Translations under genes and position numbers: made by a program
Part shown: positions 24,462 to 33,454 of the stretch, piece after piece
How the letters are laid out: each line of letters starts with the position of its first letter
How positions within the stretch are numbered: the first letter of the stretch is position 1
Origin: Palsa-504 sp963769715
GTDB taxonomy: Bacteria; Actinomycetota; Actinomycetes; Streptosporangiales; Streptosporangiaceae
NCBI GenBank assembly: GCA_963769715.1
Contig: CAVYNE010000025.1
Coordinates: 186,001 to 250,000, forward strand
DNA length: 64,000 bases
Reading direction: 5' to 3'
The notes under the pieces: generated by a model
Database searches by the model: none
The model's input: the letters and a program-made list of their open reading frames with translations, nothing else
What the model was told of the DNA's origin: nothing

Positions 24462-26255
24462 GTGAAACGCAACATGAAGGCGATGAACGCGAAGTGGGCG
24501 AGAACCGGGGCCATCCGGTGGGGTCGTTGGGGTATCGCCGCGGTGGCGGCCGCCCTGACCTTGGCCACCGCCAGTGCCTGCACTAGCAGTTCATCGTCCA
24601 GCAGTCCCAAGACGAGCACAGCACCGTCAGCGTCGTCGGCGGCGGGGCTAACCGGCTTCCCGCGCAGCGAGACGCTCTACACCAGCGGCACGGCCTACGC
24701 GCCGCCGACCATCTGGAATCCCTTCGACCTGGGCAACTTCGCCACCGGCACGCAGGGGCTGGTCTACGAGCCGCTCTTCCTGTACGACCCGGTGAAGAAC
24801 ACCTACGACCCGTGGCTCGCCACCAGCGGTACGTGGAGCGGCAACACCTACACCATCGTGGTCCGCAACGGCGTGAAGTGGAGTGACGGGACGGCGCTCA
24901 CCGGTGCCGACGTCGCTTATTCCATCAACCTGGCCATGACCAACAAGTCCGACCCGTACAACTCCAACACCTCGACGGTGAAGAGCGCGACCGCCAGCGG
25001 CAATACGGTCACTGTTAGCTTCAATGGCCCGCCTGGTTACAGCGAGTGGCAGGACTACCTGTGGAAGGCGCCGGTCGTTCCGCAGCACATCTGGTCCAAG
25101 CTCTCGGCCACGCAGCAGGTCACCGGGGCCAACACCAAGCCGGTCGGCAGCGGTCCCATGCTGCTCGCCACGTACAACGCCACCGAGGTCGCGTACCAGG
25201 ACAATCCCAACTGGTGGGGCATCAGCCAGCTGGGCCTGAAGTTCAAGTTCAAATACCTGGTCGATACCGTCAACGGCTCCAACAACGTCGAGCTGTCCGC
25301 GCTGACCTCGGCACAGGTCGACTGGAGCAACAACTTCCTGCCGGGCATCAACGAGCTCGTCAGCGGGCTGGGCGGTAACGCCGGATACGGCCTGAAGACG
25401 TTCTACTCCAGCTCGCCTTACATGCTGCCGGCGAACACCGTGTGGCTGGAGCCGAACACCACCAAGGCCCCGATGAACAATGTCAACTTCCGTAAGGCCA
25501 TGGCTTACGCGATCAACCCGCAGCAGCTGGTGTCCGTCGTGTACAGCGGCATCACCGAGCCCGCGGGCTCGACGGGTCTGCTGCCCAACCTGAAGCCGTA
25601 CATCGACCAGGGCATGGTCAGCCAGTACGGCTTCTCGTACAACCAAGCCCTGGCCAAGCAGTACCTGGCCAAGTCGGGGTACCACGGCCAGAACCTCACC
25701 CTGGAGGTCCCGGACGGATGGACCGACTGGATGGCCGGCGTCCAGGTGATCTCTCAGGATCTGGCGGCGGTGGGCATCAAGGTCACGCCCGCCTTCCCCC
25801 AGTACGCGGCCCGGACCACCGACCTGACCAGCGGTAACTACGACCTGGCGCTGGACAACAACGCCCAGCTCGACTCCACGCCGTGGAGCTACTTCCAGCG
25901 GGTGTACGCGCTGCCGATCCAAGCGCAGCAGACGGCCCAGCTCGACTGGGAGCGCTACAGCTCGCCGTCCGATTGGGCCCTGGTGCAGCAGGCCGGCAGC
26001 ACGCCGGTGGCCGACACGGCCAAGCTGAACTCGATCTACAGCCAGCTGGAGAAGGATTTCCTCGCCCAGCTCCCGCAGATCCCGGTCTGGTTCAACGGCG
26101 CCTGGTTCCAGGGCAACACCAAGTACTGGACCAACTACGCCGCGAACGGCAGCAGCAACGAGAACACCCCGGTCATGTGGGGCGGTTACCTCGGCGCGAT
26201 GACGACGGTCTACGCCCTGGCCGCGCTGGCCCCGGCCCCGCCGCCGGCGTCGTAA
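24462..26255 (+). CDS. Opp/Dpp-type extracellular solute-binding lipoprotein (SBP family 5)
   Basis: The 597-residue protein starts with a basic signal peptide and lipobox ending TASAC (Cys40), then a Ser-rich linker. The body has family-5 features: FDLGNFATGTQGLVYEPLFL, then NGVKWSDGTALTGADVAYSI and a late FRKAMAYAINPQQLVSVVYS. It should capture the substrate outside the cell and deliver it to the permeases encoded next. Family-5 proteins bind peptides, but several bind oligosaccharides, for example in Thermotoga; the LacI and GH5 neighbours favour the latter. The GTG at 24462 has AGGAG upstream; an ATG at 24474 is an alternative. Confidence 0.92.
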   Translation: MKRNMKAMNAKWARTGAIRWGRWGIAAVAAALTLATASACTSSSSSSSPKTSTAPSASSAAGLTGFPRSETLYTSGTAYAPPTIWNPFDLGNFATGTQGLVYEPLFLYDPVKNTYDPWLATSGTWSGNTYTIVVRNGVKWSDGTALTGADVAYSINLAMTNKSDPYNSNTSTVKSATASGNTVTVSFNGPPGYSEWQDYLWKAPVVPQHIWSKLSATQQVTGANTKPVGSGPMLLATYNATEVAYQDNPNWWGISQLGLKFKFKYLVDTVNGSNNVELSALTSAQVDWSNNFLPGINELVSGLGGNAGYGLKTFYSSSPYMLPANTVWLEPNTTKAPMNNVNFRKAMAYAINPQQLVSVVYSGITEPAGSTGLLPNLKPYIDQGMVSQYGFSYNQALAKQYLAKSGYHGQNLTLEVPDGWTDWMAGVQVISQDLAAVGIKVTPAFPQYAARTTDLTSGNYDLALDNNAQLDSTPWSYFQRVYALPIQAQQTAQLDWERYSSPSDWALVQQAGSTPVADTAKLNSIYSQLEKDFLAQLPQIPVWFNGAWFQGNTKYWTNYAANGSSNENTPVMWGGYLGAMTTVYALAALAPAPPPAS

Positions 26256-26300
26256 CCCGCACGGACATCCCGATCAAGACCGACAACTGAACGGTTCGAT

Positions 26301-26337
26301 GCGGCCCGTCATCCCGCCCCGCGGGATGACGGGCCGC
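26301..26337 (+). terminator. Perfect 17-bp stem-loop between binding protein and permeases
   Basis: GCGGCCCGTCATCCCGC (26301-26317) is followed by a 3-base loop and its exact reverse complement (26321-26337). No T run follows, so it is either a partial terminator or a 3' stabiliser of the upstream message. In ABC operons such structures allow more binding protein than permease to be made. Confidence 0.75.
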
Positions 26338-26369
26338 CGGGTCCGTTGACGCAGCCCAGGGGAGTGCAC

Positions 26370-27362
26370 GTGCGACGCTATCTCACCAGGAAAGTGATCA
26401 CCTACATCCTGGCCTTCTTCGTCGGCGCGACCATCGACTGGGGCATCCCGCACCTGATGCCCGGTAATCCGGTCCAGCTGTACCTGTCGAAGTTCCAGCT
26501 CCAGCCGGGCGGGTACGCGGCCCTGTACAAGACCATGTCGGAGGCCTTCGGCACCAACCTGCCGCTGTGGGATCAGTACTGGCATTTCTGGTACGGCCTG
26601 GTGCATGGCGACCTGGGGGTCAGCATCTACGACTTCCCGGGCCGGGTGACGACGCTCATCTTCGACGCCATCCCGTACACCCTCGCGCTGCTGGTGCCCG
26701 CCATCGTGCTGTCCTACATCCTCGGCAACAGGCTCGGCGCCGCGGCCGCCAGGCGCAAGTCCCTCGACAACACCGTGCTCCCGGTCGGCTACATATTCCA
26801 GGCCATCCCCTACCCCTGGCTGGCCCTGCTGCTGCCGTTCCTGTTCGGCGAGGTCTGGCACGTGTTCCCGATCTCCGGGGCGTATGACGAGACCCTGCTG
26901 CCCACGTTTTCCTGGGCCTTCATATCGAGCCTGCTCTACCACTGGTTCCTGCCGTTCCTCACGGTGTTCATCGTGAGCCTCGGCGGCTGGGCCATCGGGA
27001 TGCGGAACCTGGTGATCTACGAACTCGAGAACGACAGCTCACGGTACCTCAGAGCGCTCGGCGCGAAGGAGCGCGTGATCCGCAGGTACGCCTATCGCGG
27101 CGCCTCGCTGCCCCAGCTCTCCGGCCTCGCGCTAGCACTCGGGGTCGTCATCGGCGGCAACATCGTCACCGAGATCGCGTTCCACTATCCCGGCCTGGGC
27201 CTGCTGATCTACAACGCGATCGAGGATGAGGATTACTTCCTGCTGCAGGGCATCTTCATCTTCATCGTCGTCGGGGTGCTGATCGCGAACTTCATCATCG
27301 ACCTCGTCTACATCACCGTGGACCCGAGAACCAGGCTCAGCATGCAGGGAGCGTCGACATGA
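26370..27362 (+). CDS. Opp/Dpp-type ABC permease (DppB-like)
   Basis: The 330-residue membrane protein has about six helices. The N-terminal helix runs into PHLMPGNPVQLYL, the usual DppB loop (x-P-G-N-P), and the EAA-like coupling segment is YLRALGAKERVIRRYAYRGA. It forms the channel with the next gene product. I chose the GTG at 26370 because AGGGGAG lies 5-11 bp upstream; the open frame reaches back to a TTG at 26346. It overlaps the next gene in ATGA. Confidence 0.92.
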   Translation: MRRYLTRKVITYILAFFVGATIDWGIPHLMPGNPVQLYLSKFQLQPGGYAALYKTMSEAFGTNLPLWDQYWHFWYGLVHGDLGVSIYDFPGRVTTLIFDAIPYTLALLVPAIVLSYILGNRLGAAAARRKSLDNTVLPVGYIFQAIPYPWLALLLPFLFGEVWHVFPISGAYDETLLPTFSWAFISSLLYHWFLPFLTVFIVSLGGWAIGMRNLVIYELENDSSRYLRALGAKERVIRRYAYRGASLPQLSGLALALGVVIGGNIVTEIAFHYPGLGLLIYNAIEDEDYFLLQGIFIFIVVGVLIANFIIDLVYITVDPRTRLSMQGAST

Positions 27363-28312
27363 GCGACACGCTGAGCGGCAGCACGGCCGCGGGGAGCACC
27401 GGCCCGGGCGAGCCGGTGGCACAAGTAGCCGGGACGGTCATGCCGTCCGTCTCGGCCCCGGTGGTGGTGCGCAGGCGCGGGGAATTTTTGTACTACGCGG
27501 TGCACAACAGGAAGCTGGTCCTCGGCCTGGGGCTGGAGGTGGTGTTCGTCCTGGCCGCCATCTTCGGGCCGCTAATCTCGCCGTGGAACACCACCGAATA
27601 CTTCCTGCCTCGCCAGCCACCGTCGGGGGTGCACTGGATGGGCACCGACTATTTCGGCCACGACGTGTTCGCCCAGGTGGTCGACGGCTTGCGGCTGAGC
27701 TACCTGGTGGGAGCGCTCGGTGCGCTGTGCGCGGCGCTCGTCGGCATGGCCCTCGGCTTCATCGCGGGTTACCGCGGCGGGCTGCTCGACGAGATGCTGC
27801 AGATGCTCACCAACATCATGGTCATGATCCCGTCCCTGGTCCTGCTGGTCGTGATCGGCGCGTACCTGAAGACCCGCGGCATCGTGTTCGAGGGGGTGTT
27901 CATCGGCCTGACCACGTGGCCGTGGGTGGCCAGGGCCGTCCGGGCGCAGACCTTCACGCTGCGCTCGCGCGAGTTCGTCGACCTCGCCCGCCTGTCGGGC
28001 CAACGTGCCACCCGCATCGTGATCTCCGACATCGCCCCGAACATGGCGTCGTACTTGTTCCTGGTGGTCGTGCTGCTGTTCGGCAGCGCCATGCTCCTCG
28101 CGGCCAGCTACGACTTCCTGGGGCTCGGGCCGACCACCGGCATCTCGCTCGGCGGGATGATGAACCAGGCCTTTCTCTGGAGCGCGCTGCAGCTGCACAT
28201 CTGGTGGTGGTTCGTGCCGCCGGGCCTGGTCCTCACCGGCATGGTGGCCGCCCTGCTGATCGCCAACGTCGGCCTCGACGAGGTCTTCAACCCGAAGCTG
28301 AGGGAGCAATGA
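27359..28312 (+). CDS. Opp/Dpp-type ABC permease (DppC-like)
   Basis: The 317-residue protein has an N-terminal cytoplasmic stretch rich in Gly and Ser, then the DppC-type pattern HWMGTDYFGHDVFAQVVDGL with an EAA-like loop around FVDLARLSGQRATRIVISDI. Six helices are predicted. It pairs with the previous permease. Both ends overlap neighbours by 4 bp, so the cluster is translationally coupled. Confidence 0.92.
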   Translation: MSDTLSGSTAAGSTGPGEPVAQVAGTVMPSVSAPVVVRRRGEFLYYAVHNRKLVLGLGLEVVFVLAAIFGPLISPWNTTEYFLPRQPPSGVHWMGTDYFGHDVFAQVVDGLRLSYLVGALGALCAALVGMALGFIAGYRGGLLDEMLQMLTNIMVMIPSLVLLVVIGAYLKTRGIVFEGVFIGLTTWPWVARAVRAQTFTLRSREFVDLARLSGQRATRIVISDIAPNMASYLFLVVVLLFGSAMLLAASYDFLGLGPTTGISLGGMMNQAFLWSALQLHIWWWFVPPGLVLTGMVAALLIANVGLDEVFNPKLREQ

Positions 28313-29286
28313 GCGTCAAGGTAACCGACCTCAGCATCGCCTACCGCACCCGCGCCGGTGACGTGTGCCCGGTGGACCAGGTCAGCTTCTCGGTCGCCGA
28401 CGGCGAGATCATGGGGCTCGCCGGTGAGTCTGGCTGCGGCAAGTCGACGCTCGGCAACAGCCTGGTCTTCCTGGAAGGCCGGATGCGGCACCTCGGCGGA
28501 CGGGTGGAACTCGATGACACCGAACTGCCGATCGCGGATTTCCGCGCCATGCGACCCTACCGGATGACCAAGGTCTCGCTCGTCCCGCAGTACGCGATGA
28601 GCGCTCTCAATCCCACCCGCAGGATCGGCAAGCTCACCACCGACCTACTGCGGAGCCACGGGGTCCACGACAGCAGCGTGATGGCGGAGATGAGGCGGCG
28701 ACTCGACCTCGTCGGGCTCAGCGACAACGTGCTCGACCGGTACTCCTTCGAACTGTCCGGCGGCATGCGCCAGCGCGTCACGGTCATTCTCTCCACCTTG
28801 TTGAACCCCTCGCTGCTCATCGCCGACGAGGTCACCTCCGCTCTCGACGTCTCCAGCCAGCGGGCCGTGGGGGAGATGCTGCTCGAGTTCAGGGACCGCG
28901 GGTTCGTCAAGAGCCTGATCGCGATCACCCACGATCTGTCGATCCTGGCCCAGATCGCGGACAGCATCCTGGTGATGTACGCCGGCCGGCTCGCGGAGAA
29001 GGCCAGCACCGGCACCATCGTGAAGGCTCCGCTGCATCCGTACACCCAGATGCTGCTGGCCTCGCTGCCCGAGGTCGGGGTCCGCCATGACCAGACCGCC
29101 CTGACCGGCATCCCGGGACGCCCCCCGTCGCTCGTCAGCCCGCCGGCCGGCTGCCGCTTCGCCGACCGCTGCCCGTTTGCCCGGGAGAAATGCGCCGAGA
29201 TGCCCCCGTTCGAAGAGGTGCAGCCCGGTCACCATGTCGCCTGCTGGAAAGTCAGCCAGGGGTGGGCAGCGGGAGACAGAGCATGA
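28309..29286 (+). CDS. Opp/Dpp ABC transporter ATP-binding protein (DppD-like)
   Basis: The 325-residue ATPase has Walker A GESGCGKST (39-47), signature LSGGMRQR, Walker B LLIADE followed by VTSALD, and a switch histidine in AITHD. The C-terminal oligopeptide-transporter extension, with cysteines in CRFADRCPFAREKC that may bind an iron-sulfur cluster, is present. The switch from the usual DEPTSALD to DEVTSALD is a small oddity. An open frame reaching back to 27583 is not real; the ATG at 28309 overlaps the permease stop. Confidence 0.93.
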   Translation: MSVKVTDLSIAYRTRAGDVCPVDQVSFSVADGEIMGLAGESGCGKSTLGNSLVFLEGRMRHLGGRVELDDTELPIADFRAMRPYRMTKVSLVPQYAMSALNPTRRIGKLTTDLLRSHGVHDSSVMAEMRRRLDLVGLSDNVLDRYSFELSGGMRQRVTVILSTLLNPSLLIADEVTSALDVSSQRAVGEMLLEFRDRGFVKSLIAITHDLSILAQIADSILVMYAGRLAEKASTGTIVKAPLHPYTQMLLASLPEVGVRHDQTALTGIPGRPPSLVSPPAGCRFADRCPFAREKCAEMPPFEEVQPGHHVACWKVSQGWAAGDRA

Positions 29287-30245
29287 GCACGCTCCAGCTC
29301 GACCAGGTTTCCAAGCTCTACCGGGCCAGCGCCTTCGGCGGCGACCTGACGCCGGCGCTGCGCAAGGTCAGCTTCGACATCGACCACGGCGAGGTGGTGA
29401 CCCTTATCGGCGAAAGCGGCAGCGGCAAGACAACCCTCGGGAAGATCATCCTGCGGCTGGTGACGGCCAGCAGCGGGAAGGTGGTGTTCGAGGGAAACGA
29501 CATCTCGGTCTTCAAGCGGACGGGGCTGCGCGACTATTACCGGCAGGTCCAGGGTGTCTTCCAGGACCCGTTCAGCTCCTACAACCCCATCTACAAAGCC
29601 AACCGTGTCTTCGAGTCGATCCGCGGCGTGTACTTCCGGCATATGCCGCGCCAAGCGTGGCACGACAAGATCGAGTCCGCGCTCCATGGCGTCGCGCTCA
29701 ATCCCGGTGACGTCCTCGGCAAGTACCCGCACCAGCTTTCCGGCGGCCAGCAGCAGCGCCTGCTGATCGCCCGCGCCCTGCTGCTGGACGTCAAGCTGCT
29801 CGTCGCCGACGAGATCATCAGCATGCTGGACGCGTCTACCCGGGTCGACATCCTCAACCTGCTCGTCAGCCTGAAGCGGTCCGGCCTGGCGATCTTGTTC
29901 ATCACCCACGACCTGTCGCTCGGCAACTACGTGAGCGACCGGACGGTCATCCTGCGCCGTGGCGCGATCGTGGAAATGGGCGACACGGTCAAGGTATTCA
30001 GCAATCCTCAGCACCCTTACACGAAGGATCTCCTGGCCGCCGTGCCTGAGCTGCGCAAGAAGTGGCAGCTAACGGCCGACCAGGGACAGCCGGTCCCGGC
30101 CCATGGCAAGGCCGGCGTCCGTGGCAATCGCAAGACCGGCGTCCTGGCCAGGGCAGAACGCCCGCCGCAGTCCCCTTGTGCGCTTGAGCCTCCGCCGCTG
30201 ACGCGGTTCGAGGAAGATCATTTCGTCGCGACCGCAGAATCGTAG
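29283..30245 (+). CDS. Opp/Dpp ABC transporter ATP-binding protein (DppF-like)
   Basis: The 320-residue ATPase has Walker A GESGSGKTT (43-51), a Q-loop FQDPFSSYNPIY, signature LSGGQQQR, Walker B LLVADE followed by IISMLD, and the switch FITHD. The final 45 residues, after KKWQLTAD, are basic and unconserved and replace the usual Cys-rich tail. It forms the ATPase pair with the previous protein. It is the last gene of the importer operon and converges on the next gene. Confidence 0.92.
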   Translation: MSTLQLDQVSKLYRASAFGGDLTPALRKVSFDIDHGEVVTLIGESGSGKTTLGKIILRLVTASSGKVVFEGNDISVFKRTGLRDYYRQVQGVFQDPFSSYNPIYKANRVFESIRGVYFRHMPRQAWHDKIESALHGVALNPGDVLGKYPHQLSGGQQQRLLIARALLLDVKLLVADEIISMLDASTRVDILNLLVSLKRSGLAILFITHDLSLGNYVSDRTVILRRGAIVEMGDTVKVFSNPQHPYTKDLLAAVPELRKKWQLTADQGQPVPAHGKAGVRGNRKTGVLARAERPPQSPCALEPPPLTRFEEDHFVATAES

Positions 30246-30305
30246 CACCGAGGCTGGTACATAAACCCGTTCGGTCATGTTGATTGAACAAATAAATAAC
30301 AATGG

Positions 30306-31310
30306 TCATCCTCCGTTCATCAGCATCGAGTTGATGTTGAACGAGCCGAACCCGATGAACTGCTGCATGACGTTGACCACGCGCTGCAGCCGGTCCTTGT
30401 CCACGGTGCCGACCGGCCCCGTGCTGACCGGGTAGTTGTCCAGGGCCATGACCAACGCGGTCAACTTGGACACGCCATAGGGGGCCGGCACGTTCTCCAT
30501 CGCGGTTTCGACCGCGGCGCGGCTGCCGTCCGCGATCTGCTGCCCCTTTTCCAGCGCCTTGTAGAACGCCGCCAGCGTGTGCGGGTTCTTCTCGGCCCAC
30601 TGCTTGGTCACCACGTAGCCCGCGACCGGGAAGGCCTCGGTCGCGCCCTGGTTCAGATCGACCAGCGGCACGGACCCGTTGTCCTGTTCCGCGCCGCTGG
30701 CGAACGGTTCCGGCATCACGGCCGCGCTGACGGCGCCGGACTGCATTTCGGGGACCATTTCAGTGAACGGAACGCTGGCGAACTTCACCAGCCCGGGGGC
30801 TATCCCGTGCTCGGCCAGCACCGACGCGGCCAGCAGGTACAAGATGTCCTTGGGCGCGTTGATGGCGATGATTTGGTTCTTCAGGTCGGCGATGTCCTTG
30901 ACCGGCGAGTTCGGCATCGTGTAGATGGCCTGGGCGCCCGGCCCCATCACCGATCCCTCGGCGAAGATGTCCAGGTTCGCCTCGCCGCTCTGCTGCGCCT
31001 GGATATAGGAGACGTAGTTTCCGCCGGTGATGTCGTATACACCTTTTGCCTGGTCGGCGATCACCGTCTCGCTGCTGGTGGCAGCGTTGAAGGTGACATT
31101 CAGCCCCTGGGCCGTGAACAGGCCCTCGTTGAGCGCGACGAAGAAGCCCGCCGAATCCAGCGCCGGAACCACGGCGACGTTCAGGTTCGTCTTTTCCAGG
31201 CCGGACGAGGCGGCCGCCCCCCGGCCACTGGAGCATCCGACAGCCAGCGCCAGCGCCGTGGCCGTGGCCGTGACCAGTAGCGCCTTACCGCGCACTCGCC
31301 TGGTTCTCAT
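30306..31310 (-). CDS. NMT1/SsuA-like ABC substrate-binding lipoprotein, orphan
   Basis: The 334-residue protein has a signal peptide with lipobox AVGC (Cys26) and a body like NMT1/SsuA/ThiY proteins: LNVAVVPALDSAGFFVALNE, then GLFTAQGLNVTF, DIADLKNQIIAINAPKDILY and AVMPEPFASGAEQDNG. Relatives bind thiamine precursors, nitrate, taurine or alkanesulfonates. No permease or ATPase of that class is adjacent, so it must share components encoded elsewhere or be a relic. It converges on the importer operon. Confidence 0.85.
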   Translation of the reverse strand: MRTRRVRGKALLVTATATALALAVGCSSGRGAAASSGLEKTNLNVAVVPALDSAGFFVALNEGLFTAQGLNVTFNAATSSETVIADQAKGVYDITGGNYVSYIQAQQSGEANLDIFAEGSVMGPGAQAIYTMPNSPVKDIADLKNQIIAINAPKDILYLLAASVLAEHGIAPGLVKFASVPFTEMVPEMQSGAVSAAVMPEPFASGAEQDNGSVPLVDLNQGATEAFPVAGYVVTKQWAEKNPHTLAAFYKALEKGQQIADGSRAAVETAMENVPAPYGVSKLTALVMALDNYPVSTGPVGTVDKDRLQRVVNVMQQFIGFGSFNINSMLMNGG

Positions 31311-31646
31311 TTGTGCTAACCCTTCGTAGCGGCGAGGAGGGGGCACTGACGGGCGGTACGTGCCCGTTCACTGCAGGACGCACGAGTACCAGACCGATCG
31401 CAGTCCCCCTCCCATATCCCTCGGGCAGCATAAAACAATAGAACCGGCCCATTCAGGAAATTGCAGAAAGTCAGACTTAGCAGATGATGGGATGCGACAG
31501 TGTGCGATGCCGTAGGAGAAAGTGCGATAACGGGACAAGCGCACCCCGCGCGACATCGGGCGACAGCTTCCCGGCGCCCTCGCGCCCTGGGACCGGCCCG
31601 GGGCCGCCGCGCCCGGGGCGGGCTGGGCTGGATAAGTTCGGTCACC
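31311..31646. other. 336-bp divergent intergenic region
   Basis: It lies between the start of the orphan binding protein (minus) and the dehydrogenase (plus). A locally AT-richer segment (31420-31510) probably carries the promoters. GTGCGAT occurs twice (about 31501 and 31522) as a short direct repeat. I see no gene, riboswitch or clear operator. Confidence 0.4.
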
Positions 31647-32690
31647 ATGAAGGCGATGAGCGTGATCCCGGGCCGCCGCGGCTCGGCGCTGATCGCCGAG
31701 GCACTAGATCCGCCGCCCGCGGAGGGCTCGGTCCTGGCCGAGGGTCTGCTGGCCGGCATCTGCGGAACCGACGCGGAGATCCTGCTCGGCCAAGGGCTGC
31801 CGCCCGGCGGCGGGCCGCGGCTGGTGATCGGGCATGAGTCGCTCGGCCGGGTGCTCGAGGCCCCGCCGGACGCGCCGGTCCGTCCCGGCGACCTGGTGGT
31901 CGGCATAGTCCGCCGCCCCGATCCGGTGCCCTGCCCGGCCTGCGCGGCCGGTCAGTGGGACTTCTGCGCGAACGGCCAGTACACCGAGCGCGGGATCAAG
32001 GGCCTCGACGGTTACGGTGCCACCCGCTGGCGGGTCGGCCCGCGGTTCGCCGTCAAGGTCCCGGACCGGCTCGGCGACCTCGGCGTGCTCACCGAGCCAG
32101 CCAGCATCGTGGCCAAGGCCTGGGAGCAGATCGACTTGATCGCGGCGCGCGCCCCCCGGTCGGCCCGGATCGTGCTGGTCACCGGGGCCGGCCCGATCGG
32201 CATGCTGGCGGCGCTGCTCGGCGTCCAGCGCGGTTACCAGGTGCACGTCTTCGACCGGGTCGCGGCGGGCCGCAAGCCGGACCTGGTCGCCGCGCTCGGC
32301 GCGACCTACCACCACGGCCCGGTTGGCGGCCTGGACGTGCGCCCGGACGTCGTGCTCGAGTGCAGCGGCGCCGGCGAGCTAGTCCTGGAGTTGGCCGGCC
32401 GACTTGCCCAGGCGGGCGTGATGTGCCTCATCGGCATCTCGTTCGGCCGGCTCAGCTTGCCGGTGGACATGAACCGGGTCAGCGCCTCGATGGTGCTGGA
32501 AAACTCGGTCATCTTCGGCACCGTGAGCGCGGCGCGCCGTCACTACGAGCAGGCCGTCGAGGCGCTGGCCGCGGCCGATCCGGCCTGGCTGGGCGGCCTG
32601 ATCAGCCGCCGCGTCCCGCTGTCGGTGTGGCCACAGGCGCTTACCAGGCACCCAAGTGATGTAAAGGTCGCCGTGGACCTGACAAAATAA
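31647..32690 (+). CDS. Zinc-dependent MDR-family dehydrogenase, glucose-dehydrogenase-like
   Basis: The 347-residue protein is a medium-chain dehydrogenase. Catalytic zinc ligands are Cys39 (GICGTDAE) with His63-Glu64 (GHES). The structural-zinc lobe contains CPACAAGQWDFC. The nucleotide-binding motif is GAGPIGMLAALLG. The EPASIVAKAWEQID segment and the C-terminal half resemble archaeal-type glucose 1-dehydrogenases, so a sugar or polyol is the likely substrate. The ATG at 31647 follows GGTCACC; the open frame reaching 31500 is not conserved. Confidence 0.87.
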   Translation: MKAMSVIPGRRGSALIAEALDPPPAEGSVLAEGLLAGICGTDAEILLGQGLPPGGGPRLVIGHESLGRVLEAPPDAPVRPGDLVVGIVRRPDPVPCPACAAGQWDFCANGQYTERGIKGLDGYGATRWRVGPRFAVKVPDRLGDLGVLTEPASIVAKAWEQIDLIAARAPRSARIVLVTGAGPIGMLAALLGVQRGYQVHVFDRVAAGRKPDLVAALGATYHHGPVGGLDVRPDVVLECSGAGELVLELAGRLAQAGVMCLIGISFGRLSLPVDMNRVSASMVLENSVIFGTVSAARRHYEQAVEALAAADPAWLGGLISRRVPLSVWPQALTRHPSDVKVAVDLTK

Positions 32691-32763
32691 GCCGTCTACC
32701 CCGAACGGACCGTGGTGACGCCACCAGGACAGGTTCGGGCCCAGCCAGGAAACGGAGCATGTG

Positions 32764-33054
32764 ATGGCGGACGCGGACACCGACGCGAAGCCCCTGGACC
32801 AGGACGCGCTGGTGGCGGGCATCAACCGTACCCGCGCGGAGCTGGCGCGCACCATCGACGCCATCTCCGACCGGGTGAGCCCGAAAAAGAACGTCGACCG
32901 GGCCTTGGAGCAGGTCCGTCAGCGCACCGCCCAGATCGACCCCCTGATGGCCGGCGCCGCCGCGGCGGCCGTTCTCGTCAGCGTCACCGCTCTGTTCCTC
33001 TGGCGCCGCCGTTCCGCTCCCGCCGCCGCCAGGGGGCGCCGTAGCAAGCGCTAG
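32764..33054 (+). CDS. DUF3618 family small membrane-anchored protein
   Basis: The 96-residue protein has an N-terminal LVAGINRTRAELARTIDAIS helix, characteristic of DUF3618, then a basic segment and one C-terminal membrane helix (AGAAAAAVLVSVTALFLW) ending in an Arg/Lys-rich tail. Function unknown; in actinobacteria it often sits near phage-holin-like DUF1469 genes, absent here. A GTG one codon upstream is an alternative start. Its stop overlaps the convergent gcvH stop by 4 bp. Confidence 0.85.
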   Translation: MADADTDAKPLDQDALVAGINRTRAELARTIDAISDRVSPKKNVDRALEQVRQRTAQIDPLMAGAAAAAVLVSVTALFLWRRRSAPAAARGRRSKR

Positions 33055-33452
33055 CCGGCGCTCTTGGTCAGCTCTTCGTACTCCGCGGCGGACAGCAGGT
33101 CGGCCGGCAGGGCCGCGTCGCCGTTGCCGTCGGTGGCCACACGTACCCGGAACATCCAGCCGGCTGTGTACGGCTCGGCGTTGACCAGGGAGGGATCGTC
33201 TTCCAGTTCGGTGTTGACCTCGGTGACCTCGCCGTCCACGGGGGAGTACAGGTCACTGACGGACTTGACGGATTCCACCTCGCCGCAGGGCTCGCCGGCC
33301 GTGACGGTCGCGCCGGGGGTCGGCAGGGAGATGTAGACGATGTCGCCGAGTTGCTGGGCCGCGTACTCGGTGATGCCGACCGACGCCGAAGTGCCGTCGA
33401 CGGACACCCACTCATGCTCGGGGGTGTAGCGCAGTTCGGCTGGAACACTCAT
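33051..33452 (-). CDS. gcvH: Glycine cleavage system H protein
   Basis: The 133-residue protein has the lipoyl-carrier motif GEVESVKSVSDLYSP with Lys63 as the lipoylation site, and a conserved N-terminus (LRYTPEHEWV). It shuttles the aminomethyl group between the P, T and L proteins. It follows gcvT by 2 bp. The P protein gene is not in the window. Confidence 0.96.
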   Translation of the reverse strand: MSVPAELRYTPEHEWVSVDGTSASVGITEYAAQQLGDIVYISLPTPGATVTAGEPCGEVESVKSVSDLYSPVDGEVTEVNTELEDDPSLVNAEPYTAGWMFRVRVATDGNGDAALPADLLSAAEYEELTKSAG

Positions 33453-33454
33453 CG

